64,000 nt of DNA from Pseudomonas solani (GTDB taxonomy: Bacteria; Pseudomonadota; Gammaproteobacteria; Pseudomonadales; Pseudomonadaceae): positions 4,026,501-4,090,500 of the forward strand of contig NZ_AP023081.1 of assembly GCF_026072635.1 (NCBI RefSeq). The letters are read 5' to 3'. Position 1 is the stretch's first letter; each line of letters begins with the position of its first letter. Made by a program: the position numbers and the translations under genes. The notes under the pieces were generated by a model. It was not told where the DNA came from. It was given only the letters and a program-made list of their open reading frames with translations, and searched no databases. Shown here one piece after another: positions 26,807 to 39,150 of this stretch.

Positions 26807-27733
26807 TTAGCCAGCCATGGACAGGCGATTGCGGCCGGTGCGCTTGGCCACATAGAGGGCGCTGTCGGCACGGCGCAGCAGGCTGTCCACCGATTCGGCC
26901 GGCAGCAGCGTGGCGCAGCCCAGGCTCATCGACAGCTCGATGGGGCGGCCGCCCACCAGGTGCTGGATCTCCATCACGCCCATGCGCAGGCGCTCGCCGA
27001 CCATGCCGGCGGCTTCGCGGCAGGTGTTGGAGAGCAGGACGAGGAATTCCTCGCCGCCGTAGCGGAACACCATGTCGACGTTACGCAGCTTGCCCTTGAG
27101 GGTGGCGGCCACGGCTTTGAGCACTTCGTCGCCGGTGCTGTGGCCGTATTCGTCGTTGACGCGCTTGAAGTGGTCGATGTCCAGCATCAGCACCGACAGC
27201 GGCTGTTGGCTGCGCCGCGCCAGGTCCACCTCGCGTTGCAGCGCCTGGTCCATGGCGATGCGGTTGCCGGTGTCGGTCAGCGGGTCGCGCAGTGCCGATT
27301 GCACCGCAGTGCGGTAGAGCAGGGCGTTGCGCAGCGGGAAGAGCATGCAGGCGAGCAGCGATTCGAGCTGGCTCAGTTCGGCATCGTCGAAACGCTGGCG
27401 GCGGCGGAAGATCAGCTCGCCCAGGTACTCGCCCTCGTGGCTCAGGCGGTAGCCGGCCGAGTGGGCGGCGCGTTCGCCGTATTCCAGGCGCAGGTCGCTG
27501 CTCTGGTGCTGGTAGGCCAGGGCGTCGAGGGGGACGAGGCGCTGCACTTCACGGAAGAACAGGCTGACGATGCGTTCCACATCCAGGCTGGTCTGCAGTT
27601 GCATGCTCAACTGGCGACGCAGTTCCAGCAGGGTCATCTGCCGCAGCTTGCTTTGGGCCGGGCTGGTAAAGCCCAGGCGCTGAAGCTTGGCAGCATCGAA
27701 ATCTATGGTGTTGGTAGGGATGGACGGGACCAT
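26807..27733 (-). CDS. GGDEF diguanylate cyclase
   Basis: 308 residues from the ATG at 27733 (AGAGG upstream), close to P. aeruginosa PA3177 (307, from memory). Residues ~35-140 resemble a small GAF-like sensor. The GGDEF domain has GGEEF at 226-230 and an intact inhibitory I-site R217xxD220 exactly five residues earlier, so the enzyme should make c-di-GMP and be subject to product inhibition. No membrane segment. It is convergent with rluB and not in an operon. Confidence 0.92.
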   Translation of the reverse strand: MVPSIPTNTIDFDAAKLQRLGFTSPAQSKLRQMTLLELRRQLSMQLQTSLDVERIVSLFFREVQRLVPLDALAYQHQSSDLRLEYGERAAHSAGYRLSHEGEYLGELIFRRRQRFDDAELSQLESLLACMLFPLRNALLYRTAVQSALRDPLTDTGNRIAMDQALQREVDLARRSQQPLSVLMLDIDHFKRVNDEYGHSTGDEVLKAVAATLKGKLRNVDMVFRYGGEEFLVLLSNTCREAAGMVGERLRMGVMEIQHLVGGRPIELSMSLGCATLLPAESVDSLLRRADSALYVAKRTGRNRLSMAG

Positions 27734-27984
27734 TTGGCGAACCTCTGACGCTCGAAGCGACGACACCAGGCATAGAGCGATTTCCGTGCCAGAACCGTTT
27801 TCCGTCTTCAAAAGCGTTTGGATTCAAGGTGTTAACTGTAGTGGCAAAAAGCCTGTGGCAAGCTTTTGCCGGTGGATTGGCGCAAGCCTGGCAATGTGAT
27901 GCCGTTCACGAGAGGGCGGTGCCGGTTTAATGGCGGAGGGGTGGCGGCGACCGTTGCGGTCGCCGCGTGAGGCGGGGTGTCGGG

Positions 27985-28725
27985 TTACTGGGCGTCGAAG
28001 GCCTGGCCGTTGACGCCGGTGCTGTCGGCGCCCATGAGGTAGAGGTAGACCGGCATGATGGCGTCGGGCAGCGGATTGTTTTCCGGGTTCTCGCCCGGGT
28101 AGGCCTGGGAGCGCATGCTGGTGCGGGTGGCGCCGGGGTTGACGCTGTTGGAGCGGACGTTGGCGATGCCGTCCAGTTCGTCGGCCAGGGTCTGCATCAG
28201 GCCTTCGGTGGCGAACTTGGAAACCCCGTAGGCGCCCCAGTAGGCGCGACCCTTGCGGCCAACGCTGCTGGAGGTGAAGACCACCGAGGCGTCGCTGGAC
28301 AGCTTGAGCAGCGGCAGCAGGGTGCTGGTCAGCATGAACATGGCGTTGACGTTGATCTGCATGACACGCATGAAGTTGTCGCCGGATAGCTGCTCCATCG
28401 GCGTGCGCGGGCCGATGATGGAGGCGTTGTGCAGCAGGCCGTCGAGGCGGCCGAATTCGTTCTCCACCATGGCCGACAGTTCGTCGTACTGGTACGGCTG
28501 GGCGGTTTCCAGGTTGAAGGGGATCACCGCCGGCTGGGGGTGGCCCGCCGCTTCGATCTCGTCATAGACCTGGTTGAGGTTGGCTTCGGTCTTGCCCAGC
28601 AACAGCACGGTGGCACCGTGGGCCGCGAAGGCCTTGGCGGCAGCGGCGCCGATGCCGCGGCCTGCGCCGGTGATCAGGATGACCCGGCCCTTGAGCAGGT
28701 CGGGGCGGGCGGAATATTGGAACAT
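27985..28725 (-). CDS. YciK-type short-chain oxidoreductase
   Basis: 246 residues. NAD(P)-binding motif TGAGRGIGAAAA (20-31), NAS (HNASIIG), catalytic Ser (FTSSSVGRKG) and YGVSK. The YciK signature (PFNLETAQPYQYDELSAMVENEFGRLDGLLHNASI) is clear. Substrate unknown. Located downstream of mupP with a ~100-bp repeat-bearing gap. Confidence 0.9.
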   Translation of the reverse strand: MFQYSARPDLLKGRVILITGAGRGIGAAAAKAFAAHGATVLLLGKTEANLNQVYDEIEAAGHPQPAVIPFNLETAQPYQYDELSAMVENEFGRLDGLLHNASIIGPRTPMEQLSGDNFMRVMQINVNAMFMLTSTLLPLLKLSSDASVVFTSSSVGRKGRAYWGAYGVSKFATEGLMQTLADELDGIANVRSNSVNPGATRTSMRSQAYPGENPENNPLPDAIMPVYLYLMGADSTGVNGQAFDAQ

Positions 28726-28743
28726 GTCGGGCTCCTTCGGAGA

Positions 28744-28811
28744 GCTGCAAGCTGCAAGCCTGAAGCTGAAAGTAGGGTGAGGGGGCGTCTTGCAGCTTGT
28801 GGCTTGAAGCT
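28744..28811. repeat. REP-like inverted repeat (GCAAGCTGCAAG type)
   Basis: A left arm GCTGCAAGCTGCAAGCC and a right arm CTTGCAGCTTGTGGCTTGAAGCT form an imperfect inverted repeat. This is typical of AGCTTGCAGCTTG extragenic elements of Pseudomonas. It separates yciK from mupP. Confidence 0.5.
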
Positions 28812-28824
28812 CGCCCCTGCTGCG

Positions 28825-29496
28825 TCAGCAGCTACACAGCGCGCGATCGAGTACGGCGCGCAGTTCGAGGGGGTGGTCGACGACCACGTCGGCGCCCCAG
28901 TGGCTGGGGTTGTCGTCGGGGTGGATGTAGCCATAGGTGACGGCGGCGGTGCGGGTTCCGGCGGCGCGGCCGGACTCGATGTCACGCAGGTCGTCACCGA
29001 CGAAGAGCACGCTGGCCGGGTCCAGCTGCAGGCGGCTGCAGGCCAGGAGCAGGGGCTCGGGGTCGGGCTTGCTGTTCTTCACGTGGTCCGGGCAGATGAG
29101 GATCGCCGAGCGTTCGGCCAGGCCGAGCTGCTGCATGATCGGCTCGGCGTAGCGCACCGGCTTGTTGGTGACCACGCCCCAGATCAGGCGTGCCTTCTCG
29201 ATATCCTGCAGCAGTGCATCGATGCCGTCGAAGGGGCGGGTGAGCACGGCGCAATGGGCCTGGTAGCGCTCCAGGAATTCCTGACGCAGGGTTTCGAAGC
29301 CCTCGGCTTGCGGGTCCATGTTGAAGGCGGCGGCGACCATGGCACGGGCGCCGCCGGAGACCTGGTCGCGCACCAGTTTGTCGTCCAGGGCCGGCAGGCC
29401 CCGGTCGACGCGCATGGCCTGGGTCACGGCGATGAAGTCCGGTGCCGAGTCCAGCAGGGTGCCGTCCATGTCGAAGAGTACCGCTCTGAGGCGCAT
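28825..29496 (-). CDS. mupP: N-acetylmuramic acid 6-phosphate phosphatase
   Basis: 223 residues from the ATG at 29496, using GGAG at the end of ubiG; a GTG at 29505 overlapping the ubiG stop gives three more residues. HAD motifs: nucleophile [15 protein letters not shown] (Thr), K in [10 protein letters not shown] and [14 protein letters not shown]. The sequence and place between ubiG and yciK match MupP (PA3172), part of Pseudomonas peptidoglycan recycling via AnmK-MupP-AmgK. Often annotated as phosphoglycolate phosphatase. Confidence 0.9.
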   Translation of the reverse strand: MRLRAVLFDMDGTLLDSAPDFIAVTQAMRVDRGLPALDDKLVRDQVSGGARAMVAAAFNMDPQAEGFETLRQEFLERYQAHCAVLTRPFDGIDALLQDIEKARLIWGVVTNKPVRYAEPIMQQLGLAERSAILICPDHVKNSKPDPEPLLLACSRLQLDPASVLFVGDDLRDIESGRAAGTRTAAVTYGYIHPDDNPSHWGADVVVDHPLELRAVLDRALCSC

Positions 29497-29501
29497 GCCG
29501 G

Positions 29502-30200
29502 TCACTCCTCGCGCAGCGTGTGGATCATGTAGTTGACGTCCACGTCGCTGGCCAGCTTGTAGTGCTTGGTGAGGGGGTTGTAGGTGAGGCCGATGATGTC
29601 CTTCACCTGAAGGCCGGCGGCGCGGCTCCAGGCGCCCAGCTCGGAGGGGCGGATGAATTTCTTGAAGTCATGGGTGCCGCGGGGCAGCAGGTTCATGATG
29701 TATTCGGCGCCCACGATGGCGAACAGGTAGGCCTTGGGGTTGCGGTTGATGGTGGAGAAGAACACCTGGCCGCCCGGCTTGACCAGGGTCTGGCAGGCGC
29801 GGATCACCGAGGCCGGGTCCGGCACGTGTTCGAGCATCTCCAGGCAGGTGACCACATCGAACTGGCCGGGCATCTCGGCGGCCAGCTCTTCGGCGGTGAT
29901 GCGGCAGTATTCCACCGGCACGCCGGATTCCAGCTGATGCAGGCGGGCGACGGCCAGGGGCGCTTCACCCATGTCGATGCCGGTGACCTTGGCGCCACGC
30001 TGGGCCATGGCCTCGCTGAGGATGCCGCCGCCGCAGCCGACGTCGAGCACCGTCTTGCCGGCGAGGCGGGCGCGCTCGTCGATCCAGTTGACCCGCAGGG
30101 GGTTGATGTCGTGCAGCGGTTTGAACTCGCTTTCGCGGTCCCACCAGCGATGGGCGAGGGCTTCGAATTTGGCGATTTCAGCGTGGTCGACGTTGCTCAT
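29502..30200 (-). CDS. ubiG: Ubiquinone biosynthesis O-methyltransferase
   Basis: 232 residues. SAM-binding motif [17 protein letters not shown], then [12 protein letters not shown] and [11 protein letters not shown], and the UbiG N-terminus [29 protein letters not shown]. UbiG performs both O-methylations of ubiquinone biosynthesis at the inner membrane. Downstream mupP is coupled. Confidence 0.95.
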   Translation of the reverse strand: MSNVDHAEIAKFEALAHRWWDRESEFKPLHDINPLRVNWIDERARLAGKTVLDVGCGGGILSEAMAQRGAKVTGIDMGEAPLAVARLHQLESGVPVEYCRITAEELAAEMPGQFDVVTCLEMLEHVPDPASVIRACQTLVKPGGQVFFSTINRNPKAYLFAIVGAEYIMNLLPRGTHDFKKFIRPSELGAWSRAAGLQVKDIIGLTYNPLTKHYKLASDVDVNYMIHTLREE

Positions 30201-30226
30201 GGAGACACCTTTTCATCAATCGGAAT

Positions 30227-31552
30227 TCAGTGGCCGGCGATCCGCTCGCTCCAGGCTTTCGCGGTGGCGATCAGGCGGTCTTCGTCCAGGCGGGTGAGGC
30301 GGCCTGCATCGAGCAGGGCCTTGCCGTCGACCCACACGTGCCGGACGCAATCGCGGCCGGTGGCATAGATAAGCTGCGAAACCGGGTCGTAGACCGGTTG
30401 CTGGGCCAGCCCGGAGAGGTCGAAGGCGACCATGTCGGCGGCCTTGCCGATCTCCAGCGAGCCGGTGTCCTGTTCCATTCCCAGGGCCCGCGCTCCATTG
30501 AGCGTAGCCATGCGCAGAGCGCGGTGGGCGTCCAGGGCGGTGGCCGAGCCGGCGACGGCCTTGGCCAGCATGGCGGCGGTACGGGTTTCGCCCAGCAGGT
30601 CGAGGTCGTTGTTGCTGGCGGCACCGTCGGTGCCCACGGCGACGTTGACCCCGGCCAGCCACAGGCGCTCCACCGGGCAGAAGCCGCTGGCGAGCTTTAG
30701 GTTGGATTCCGGACAATGGATGACGCTGGTGTTGCTTTCTACCAGCAGTGCCAGGTCTTCATCGCTGATCTGGGTCATGTGCACGGCCTGGAAGCGCGGG
30801 CCGAGCAGGCCGAGGCGTGCCAGGCGGGCCAGGGGGCGTTCACCGCGCTGCTCCAGGCTCTGTTGGACCTCGAATGCGGTTTCCTGCACGTGCATGTGGA
30901 TGCCGGCATCCAGCTCTTCGGCGAGCATGCGGATGTTTTCCAGCTTGTCGTCGCTGACCGTGTAGGGCGCATGGGGGCCGAAGGCGACCTTGATGCGCGG
31001 GTGGTGCTTGAGGTCGCTGAACAGTTCGAGGCCATGGCGGATGGCTTCGGCGGCGTCGAGGGCGCCGGGAATGGGGAAGTCGATGACCGGGATGGTGATC
31101 TGCGCCTTGATCCCGCTGCCGTGCACCGCCTCGCTGGCCACGGCGGGGTAGAAGTACATCTCGGAGAAGCAGGTGATGCCGCCCTTGATCTGCTCGGCGA
31201 TGGCCAGTTCGGTGCCGTCACGGACGAAGGCCTCATCGACCCATTTGGCCTCGGCCGGCCATATGTGCTGCTCCAGCCAGGTCATCAGCGGCAGGTCGTC
31301 CGCCATGCCACGGAACAGCGACATGGCGGCGTGGCCGTGGGCGTTGATCAGCCCGGGGGCCAGCAGCATGCCTGGCAGCTCGCGCACTTCCGTCGCGGGC
31401 CAGCGCAGGGCCTCTTCGCGCGTGGCGATCAGCGCGATACGCCCGTCACGGATGCCCAGCGCATGGTCACGCAGAACCACGCCTGCGGGTTCCACGGGGA
31501 CTATCCAGGTTGGCAGCAGGAGCAGGTCGAGCGGGGCTTTGGCGTCGGGCAT
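30227..31552 (-). CDS. 5'-methylthioadenosine/S-adenosylhomocysteine deaminase (amidohydrolase)
   Basis: 441 residues. Amidohydrolase metal site: HxH in INAHGHAAM (His72, His74), HVQE, HMTQ and the Asp in [13 protein letters not shown]. The family is TrzA/ATZ; PA3170 of P. aeruginosa, in the same position, is an MTA deaminase. Together with the divergent mtnA it belongs to methylthioadenosine salvage (MTA to methylthioinosine, then methylthioribose-1-P). Starts 26 bp upstream of ubiG but on the same strand, so they may be one transcript. Confidence 0.9.
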   Translation of the reverse strand: MPDAKAPLDLLLLPTWIVPVEPAGVVLRDHALGIRDGRIALIATREEALRWPATEVRELPGMLLAPGLINAHGHAAMSLFRGMADDLPLMTWLEQHIWPAEAKWVDEAFVRDGTELAIAEQIKGGITCFSEMYFYPAVASEAVHGSGIKAQITIPVIDFPIPGALDAAEAIRHGLELFSDLKHHPRIKVAFGPHAPYTVSDDKLENIRMLAEELDAGIHMHVQETAFEVQQSLEQRGERPLARLARLGLLGPRFQAVHMTQISDEDLALLVESNTSVIHCPESNLKLASGFCPVERLWLAGVNVAVGTDGAASNNDLDLLGETRTAAMLAKAVAGSATALDAHRALRMATLNGARALGMEQDTGSLEIGKAADMVAFDLSGLAQQPVYDPVSQLIYATGRDCVRHVWVDGKALLDAGRLTRLDEDRLIATAKAWSERIAGH

Positions 31553-31665
31553 GGTGGCGCATCCTGGGCGCAGGAAAATATCGCGGCAGTATACCCGAGC
31601 CAGACAGGCTCGGGATCGCTATAATCCGCGGTTTTTCCGCGAGTTTATTGGTGGCGAGGTGTTCC

Positions 31666-32742
31666 ATGCGTGAGCAACTGTTGGCAGCCGAGAAGGTGAT
31701 CGCCATCGACTGGCGGGACGGGGTCCTGCGACTGCTCGACCAGCGCCTCCTGCCCCAGGAGGAAACCTGGCTGGAATACGCCACGGCGGCCGACGTCGCT
31801 GAAGCGATCCGCCTGATGGTGGTGCGCGGTGCGCCGGCCATCGGCATCAGTGCCGCCTACGGGCTGGTGCTGGGCGCCCGTGCGCGGCTGGCGGCTGGCG
31901 GCGATTGGCGTGAGGCGCTGGAGCAGGATTTCAGCGTACTGGCGGACTCGCGACCCACGGCGGTCAATCTGTTCTGGGCGCTCAATCGTATGCGCGAGCG
32001 TCTGGAGCGCCTCAAGGATGGCGAAGACCCGCTGCAGGTGCTGGAGGCAGAAGCGGTCTCCATTCACGAAAGCGACCGCGAGGCCAATCTGACCATGGCC
32101 CAACTGGGCATGGAGCTGATCCGCAAGCACCAGGGCAATCCCCAGGCGCTGTTGACCCATTGCAATACCGGTGCCCTGGCCACGGGCGGCTTCGGTACCG
32201 CATTGGGGGTGATTCGTGCCGCCCACCTGGATGGACTGGTGGAGCGCGTCTATGCCGACGAGACCCGCCCCTGGTTGCAGGGGGCGCGTCTTACCGCGTG
32301 GGAGCTGGCCAACGAAGGCGTGCCGGTGAGCCTCAATGCCGATGCCGCGGCAGCGCACCTGATGAAGACCGCTGGTATCACCTGGGTGATAGTCGGGGCG
32401 GACCGCATCACTGCCAATGGCGATGTGGCGAACAAGATCGGCACCTACCAATTGGCGGTGTGCGCCATGCACCACGGTGTGCGCTTCATGGTCGTGGCGC
32501 CGAGCTCCACCATCGATATGGCGCTGGAGAGCGGTGATGACATTCCGATCGAGGAGCGTGAGGGGCGCGAGCTGCTCGAATTGGGTGGCAAGCGTGTCGC
32601 GGCCGACGTGCATGCGGTCAATCCGGTGTTCGATGTGACCCCGGCGGACCTGATCGACGCCATCGTGACCGAGAAAGGCATAGTCGAGCGGCCCGACACC
32701 GCCAAGCTGGCGCAACTGATGTGCCGCAAACGGCTGCATTGA
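31666..32742 (+). CDS. mtnA: Methylthioribose-1-phosphate isomerase
   Basis: 358 residues from the ATG at 31666 (AGGTG at 31658). Catalytic Cys166 in [12 protein letters not shown] and Asp246 in [35 protein letters not shown] binds the phosphate. The enzyme isomerises methylthioribose-1-P to methylthioribulose-1-P in methionine salvage. Divergent from the MTA deaminase with 113 bp between. Confidence 0.95.
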   Translation: MREQLLAAEKVIAIDWRDGVLRLLDQRLLPQEETWLEYATAADVAEAIRLMVVRGAPAIGISAAYGLVLGARARLAAGGDWREALEQDFSVLADSRPTAVNLFWALNRMRERLERLKDGEDPLQVLEAEAVSIHESDREANLTMAQLGMELIRKHQGNPQALLTHCNTGALATGGFGTALGVIRAAHLDGLVERVYADETRPWLQGARLTAWELANEGVPVSLNADAAAAHLMKTAGITWVIVGADRITANGDVANKIGTYQLAVCAMHHGVRFMVVAPSSTIDMALESGDDIPIEEREGRELLELGGKRVAADVHAVNPVFDVTPADLIDAIVTEKGIVERPDTAKLAQLMCRKRLH

Positions 32743-32960
32743 GGCGTGGGCCTGCGCCCGGCGGGGCTGGGTGCAGGGCAGTGACTGTGGTAAGCTCCGC
32801 CAGTTATCGAGCCTCCCTTTGCAAGGTCGGCATTCTGTGCGGATCCGTGGCTTAACTCGTTGATTTGTCGTGAGTCGTGCTGGCGCAGCCAGGCGACGAG
32901 CCTCGCGTCATCCAGGAAGGATGTGTCGGGGTTTCACTAGAAAAAGGAATCAGGCTTCTC

Positions 32961-35732
<2,772 letters not shown>

Positions 35733-35830
35733 GAAGCTGCAGAGCGGGCGGGCCCTAGCCGGCCTGTCCACTCGGTAGAAGACCATCAGTGGGGGTGCAG
35801 GTGCCCCCGCGCTACCCAGTGAGAGTGGAT

Positions 35831-36916
35831 GTGAGCAAGCGAGCCTTTAACTTCTGCGCCGGCCCGGCCGCGCTTCCGGAAGCTGTCCTGCAACGCGCCC
35901 AGGCGGAACTCCTCGATTGGCAAGGCAAGGGCCTCTCCGTCATGGAGATGAGCCATCGCAGTGACGAGTATGTCGCCATCGCCGAGAAGGCCGAGCAGGA
36001 TCTGCGCGACCTGCTCTCCATCCCCTCCAACTACAAGGTGCTGTTCCTCCAGGGCGGTGCCAGCCAGCAGTTCGCCGAGATCCCGCTGAACCTGCTTCCG
36101 GAAAACGGCGTGGCCGACTACGTCGAGACCGGCATCTGGTCGAAGAAGAGCATCGAGGAAGCTGCCCGCTACGGCCGCGTCAACGTTGCTGCCAGCGCCA
36201 AGGGCCTGGACTACTTCGCCATCCCCGGGCAGAACGACTGGAAACTCAGTGCTGATGCCGCCTACCTGCATTACGCCTCCAACGAGACCATCGGTGGCCT
36301 GCAGTTCGACTGGATTCCCGAGACCGGCGATGTGCCGCTGGTTGTGGACATGTCTTCCGACATCCTCTCCCGCCCGCTCGACGTGTCCCGCTTCGGCCTG
36401 ATCTACGCCGGCGCGCAGAAGAACATCGGCCCGAGCGGCCTGGTCGTGGTCATTGTCCGCGAGGACCTTCTGGGTCGCGCGCGCTCGTCCTGCCCGACCA
36501 TGCTCAATTACAAGATCGCCGCGGATAACGGCTCCATGTACAACACGCCGGCGACCTTCTCCTGGTACCTCTCGGGCCTGGTGTTCGAGTGGCTGAAGGA
36601 GCAGGGCGGCGTCGAGGCTATGGAGCAGCGCAACCGCGCGAAGAAGGAACTGCTCTACGGCTACATCGACAAGAGCGACTTCTATACCAACCCGATCGCA
36701 GTGAATGCGCGTTCGTGGATGAACGTTCCGTTCCGCCTGGCCGATGAGCGCCTGGACAAGGACTTCCTCGTCGGTGCCGACGCCCGTGGCCTGCTCAACC
36801 TCAAGGGCCATCGCTCGGTGGGCGGCATGCGCGCCTCCATCTATAACGCCGTTGGCCTGGACGCAGTCGAAGCCCTGGTGGCCTACATGGCGGAGTTCGA
36901 GAAGGAGCGCGGCTGA
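35831..36916 (+). CDS. serC: Phosphoserine aminotransferase
   Basis: 361 residues from the GTG at 35831 (MSKRAFNFCAGPAALP is the usual start). PLP lysine Lys197 in YAGAQKNIGPSG. SerC converts 3-phosphohydroxypyruvate to phosphoserine. Its stop overlaps pheA by one base, and serC-pheA-hisC-tyrA/aroA-cmk-rpsA is a conserved Pseudomonas run. Confidence 0.97.
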   Translation: MSKRAFNFCAGPAALPEAVLQRAQAELLDWQGKGLSVMEMSHRSDEYVAIAEKAEQDLRDLLSIPSNYKVLFLQGGASQQFAEIPLNLLPENGVADYVETGIWSKKSIEEAARYGRVNVAASAKGLDYFAIPGQNDWKLSADAAYLHYASNETIGGLQFDWIPETGDVPLVVDMSSDILSRPLDVSRFGLIYAGAQKNIGPSGLVVVIVREDLLGRARSSCPTMLNYKIAADNGSMYNTPATFSWYLSGLVFEWLKEQGGVEAMEQRNRAKKELLYGYIDKSDFYTNPIAVNARSWMNVPFRLADERLDKDFLVGADARGLLNLKGHRSVGGMRASIYNAVGLDAVEALVAYMAEFEKERG

Positions 36917-38010
36917 TGTCCGAGCACGAACTGAAGGCCCTGCGCCTGCGTATCGATAGCCTCGACGAGAAGATCCTCGAGCTCATCAGTGATCGCGCCC
37001 GCTGCGCCCAGGATGTGGCGCGGGTGAAGATGGCCGCTCTGCCGGAAGGCGAAAAGCCGATCTTCTATCGCCCCGAGCGTGAAGCCTGGGTGCTCAAGCA
37101 CATCATGGAGCGCAACCAGGGGCCGCTGGACAACGAAGAGATGGCGCGGCTGTTCCGCGAAATCATGTCGTCCTGCCTGGCGCTGGAGCAGCCGCTCAAG
37201 GTCGCCTTCCTGGGGCCGGAGGGTACCTTCACCCAGGCTGCGGCGATGAAGCATTTCGGTCACGCGGTGATCAGCACGCCGATGGCCGCCATCGACGAAG
37301 TGTTCCGCGAAGTGGCGGCCGGTGCGGTCAACTTCGGCGTGGTGCCGGTGGAGAACTCCACCGAGGGTGCGGTCAACCACACGCTGGACAGCTTCCTCGA
37401 GCACGACATGGTTATCTGCGGTGAGGTGGAGCTGCGTATCCACCATCACCTGCTGGTGGGGGATACCACCAAGACCGACAACATCACCCGCATCTATTCC
37501 CACGCCCAGTCCCTGGCCCAGTGCCGCAAGTGGCTGGACGCGCACTACCCGAACGTCGAGCGTGTGGCTGTTTCCAGCAACGCCGACGCCGCCAAGCGGG
37601 TGAAGAGTGAGTGGAACTCCGCCGCCATCGCCGGCGACATGGCCGCCAGCCTCTATGGGCTGACCAAGCTCTGCGAGAAGATCGAGGACCGCCCGGACAA
37701 CTCCACGCGCTTCCTCATCATCGGTAGCCAGGAAGTGCCGCCCACCGGCGACGACAAGACTTCGGTCATCGTCTCCATGCGCAACAAGCCCGGCGCGCTG
37801 CATGAGTTGTTGGTGCCCTTCCACACCAATGGCATCGACTTGACCCGTATCGAGACCCGCCCGTCCCGCAGCGGCAAGTGGACCTATGTGTTCTTCATCG
37901 ACTTCATCGGCCATTACCGTGATCCGCTGATCAAGGATGTGCTGGAGAAGATCAACCAGGAAGCCGTGGCGCTGAAGGTGCTGGGGTCCTACCCGAAAGC
38001 GGTTCTCTGA
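36916..38010 (+). CDS. pheA: Chorismate mutase / prephenate dehydratase (P-protein)
   Basis: 364 residues: AroQ chorismate mutase (about 5-90, LRLRIDSLDEKILELISDRARCAQDVARVK), prephenate dehydratase (about 95-275, VAFLGPEGTFTQAAAMKHFG, VVPVENSTEGAVNHTLD, DNSTRFLIIG) and ACT regulatory domain (about 285-360, SVIVSMRNKPGALHELLVPF). Phenylalanine feedback is expected from the ACT domain. Overlaps serC by one base, so translation is coupled. Confidence 0.97.
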   Translation: MSEHELKALRLRIDSLDEKILELISDRARCAQDVARVKMAALPEGEKPIFYRPEREAWVLKHIMERNQGPLDNEEMARLFREIMSSCLALEQPLKVAFLGPEGTFTQAAAMKHFGHAVISTPMAAIDEVFREVAAGAVNFGVVPVENSTEGAVNHTLDSFLEHDMVICGEVELRIHHHLLVGDTTKTDNITRIYSHAQSLAQCRKWLDAHYPNVERVAVSSNADAAKRVKSEWNSAAIAGDMAASLYGLTKLCEKIEDRPDNSTRFLIIGSQEVPPTGDDKTSVIVSMRNKPGALHELLVPFHTNGIDLTRIETRPSRSGKWTYVFFIDFIGHYRDPLIKDVLEKINQEAVALKVLGSYPKAVL

Positions 38011-38037
38011 ACCCAAGAGATTTCCCAAGGAGCGCCC

Positions 38038-39150
38038 ATGAGCTGCGACTTCCTCGCCCTGGCACAGCCGGGCGTGCAGAAACTTTCGCCTTACGTGCCG
38101 GGCAAGCCGGTTGATGAGCTGGCCCGCGAGCTGAACCTCGACCCGGCCGGCATCGTCAAGCTGGCCAGTAACGAGAACCCCTTGGGCCCGAGCCCGAAGG
38201 TGCTCGAGGCCATTCGTGCCGAGCTGGCCGAGCTGACCCGTTACCCGGACGGCAATGGCTTCGAACTCAAGCGCCGTCTGGCCGAGCGTTACGACGTCCA
38301 ACCCGACCAGGTAACCCTGGGCAACGGCTCCAACGACATCCTCGAGCTGGTGGGGCGTGCCTACCTGGCTCCGGGGCTGAACGCGGTCTTCAGCGAGCAT
38401 GCTTTTGCCGTCTATCCCATCGTCACCCAGGCTGTCGGTGCGACTGCCAAGGTGGTGCCGGCCAAGGATTGGGGCCATGACCTGCCGGCGATGCTGGCGG
38501 CCATCGATGAGCAGACCCGCGTCGTCTTCGTCGCCAACCCGAACAACCCGACCGGTACCTGGTTCGGCCCTGAAGCGCTGGATGGTTTCCTCGCCAAAGT
38601 GCCGGAGAACGTGCTGGTGGTGCTGGATGAGGCCTATATCGAGTATGCATCGGGCGATGAGCTGCCTGATGGTCTCGACTACCTGGCGCGCTATCCGAAC
38701 CTGCTGGTCTCCCGCACCTTCTCCAAGGCTTTCGGCCTCGCTGCGCTGCGCGTCGGCTACGGGATTTCCTCGGCCCGTGTCGCCGATGTGCTGAACCGTG
38801 TGCGCCAGCCGTTCAACGTCAACAGTCTCGCCCTGGCAGCCGCGTGCGCGGCCCTGGCGGATGTGGATTACCTGTCCGAAAGCCGTCGTCTCAATGATGC
38901 CGGCATGGCGCAACTGGAAGACGGTTGCCGCGCTCTGGGCTTGGGGTGGATTCCGTCCCGTGGCAACTTCATTGCCATCGATTTCGGTCGTGATACTGCC
39001 GGGATCAACAAGGCCTTGCTGGCTGCTGGCGTTATCGTGCGCCCGGTAGCCGGTTATGGCATGCCGAACTTCCTGCGTGTTTCCATCGGTCTCCCCCAGG
39101 AGAACCAGCGCTTCCTCGACGTTCTGGGGCAGGTGCTTGCCCGTGGCTGA
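38038..39150 (+). CDS. hisC: Histidinol-phosphate / aromatic aminotransferase
   Basis: 370 residues. PLP lysine Lys230 in SRTFSKAFGLAALRVGY; ASNENPLGPSPKV and NPNNPTGTW are class II aminotransferase motifs. This is the second HisC of Pseudomonas (hisC2, by position next to tyrA), likely acting in tyrosine or phenylalanine formation as well as histidine. It is 27 bp after pheA. Confidence 0.93.
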   Translation: MSCDFLALAQPGVQKLSPYVPGKPVDELARELNLDPAGIVKLASNENPLGPSPKVLEAIRAELAELTRYPDGNGFELKRRLAERYDVQPDQVTLGNGSNDILELVGRAYLAPGLNAVFSEHAFAVYPIVTQAVGATAKVVPAKDWGHDLPAMLAAIDEQTRVVFVANPNNPTGTWFGPEALDGFLAKVPENVLVVLDEAYIEYASGDELPDGLDYLARYPNLLVSRTFSKAFGLAALRVGYGISSARVADVLNRVRQPFNVNSLALAAACAALADVDYLSESRRLNDAGMAQLEDGCRALGLGWIPSRGNFIAIDFGRDTAGINKALLAAGVIVRPVAGYGMPNFLRVSIGLPQENQRFLDVLGQVLARG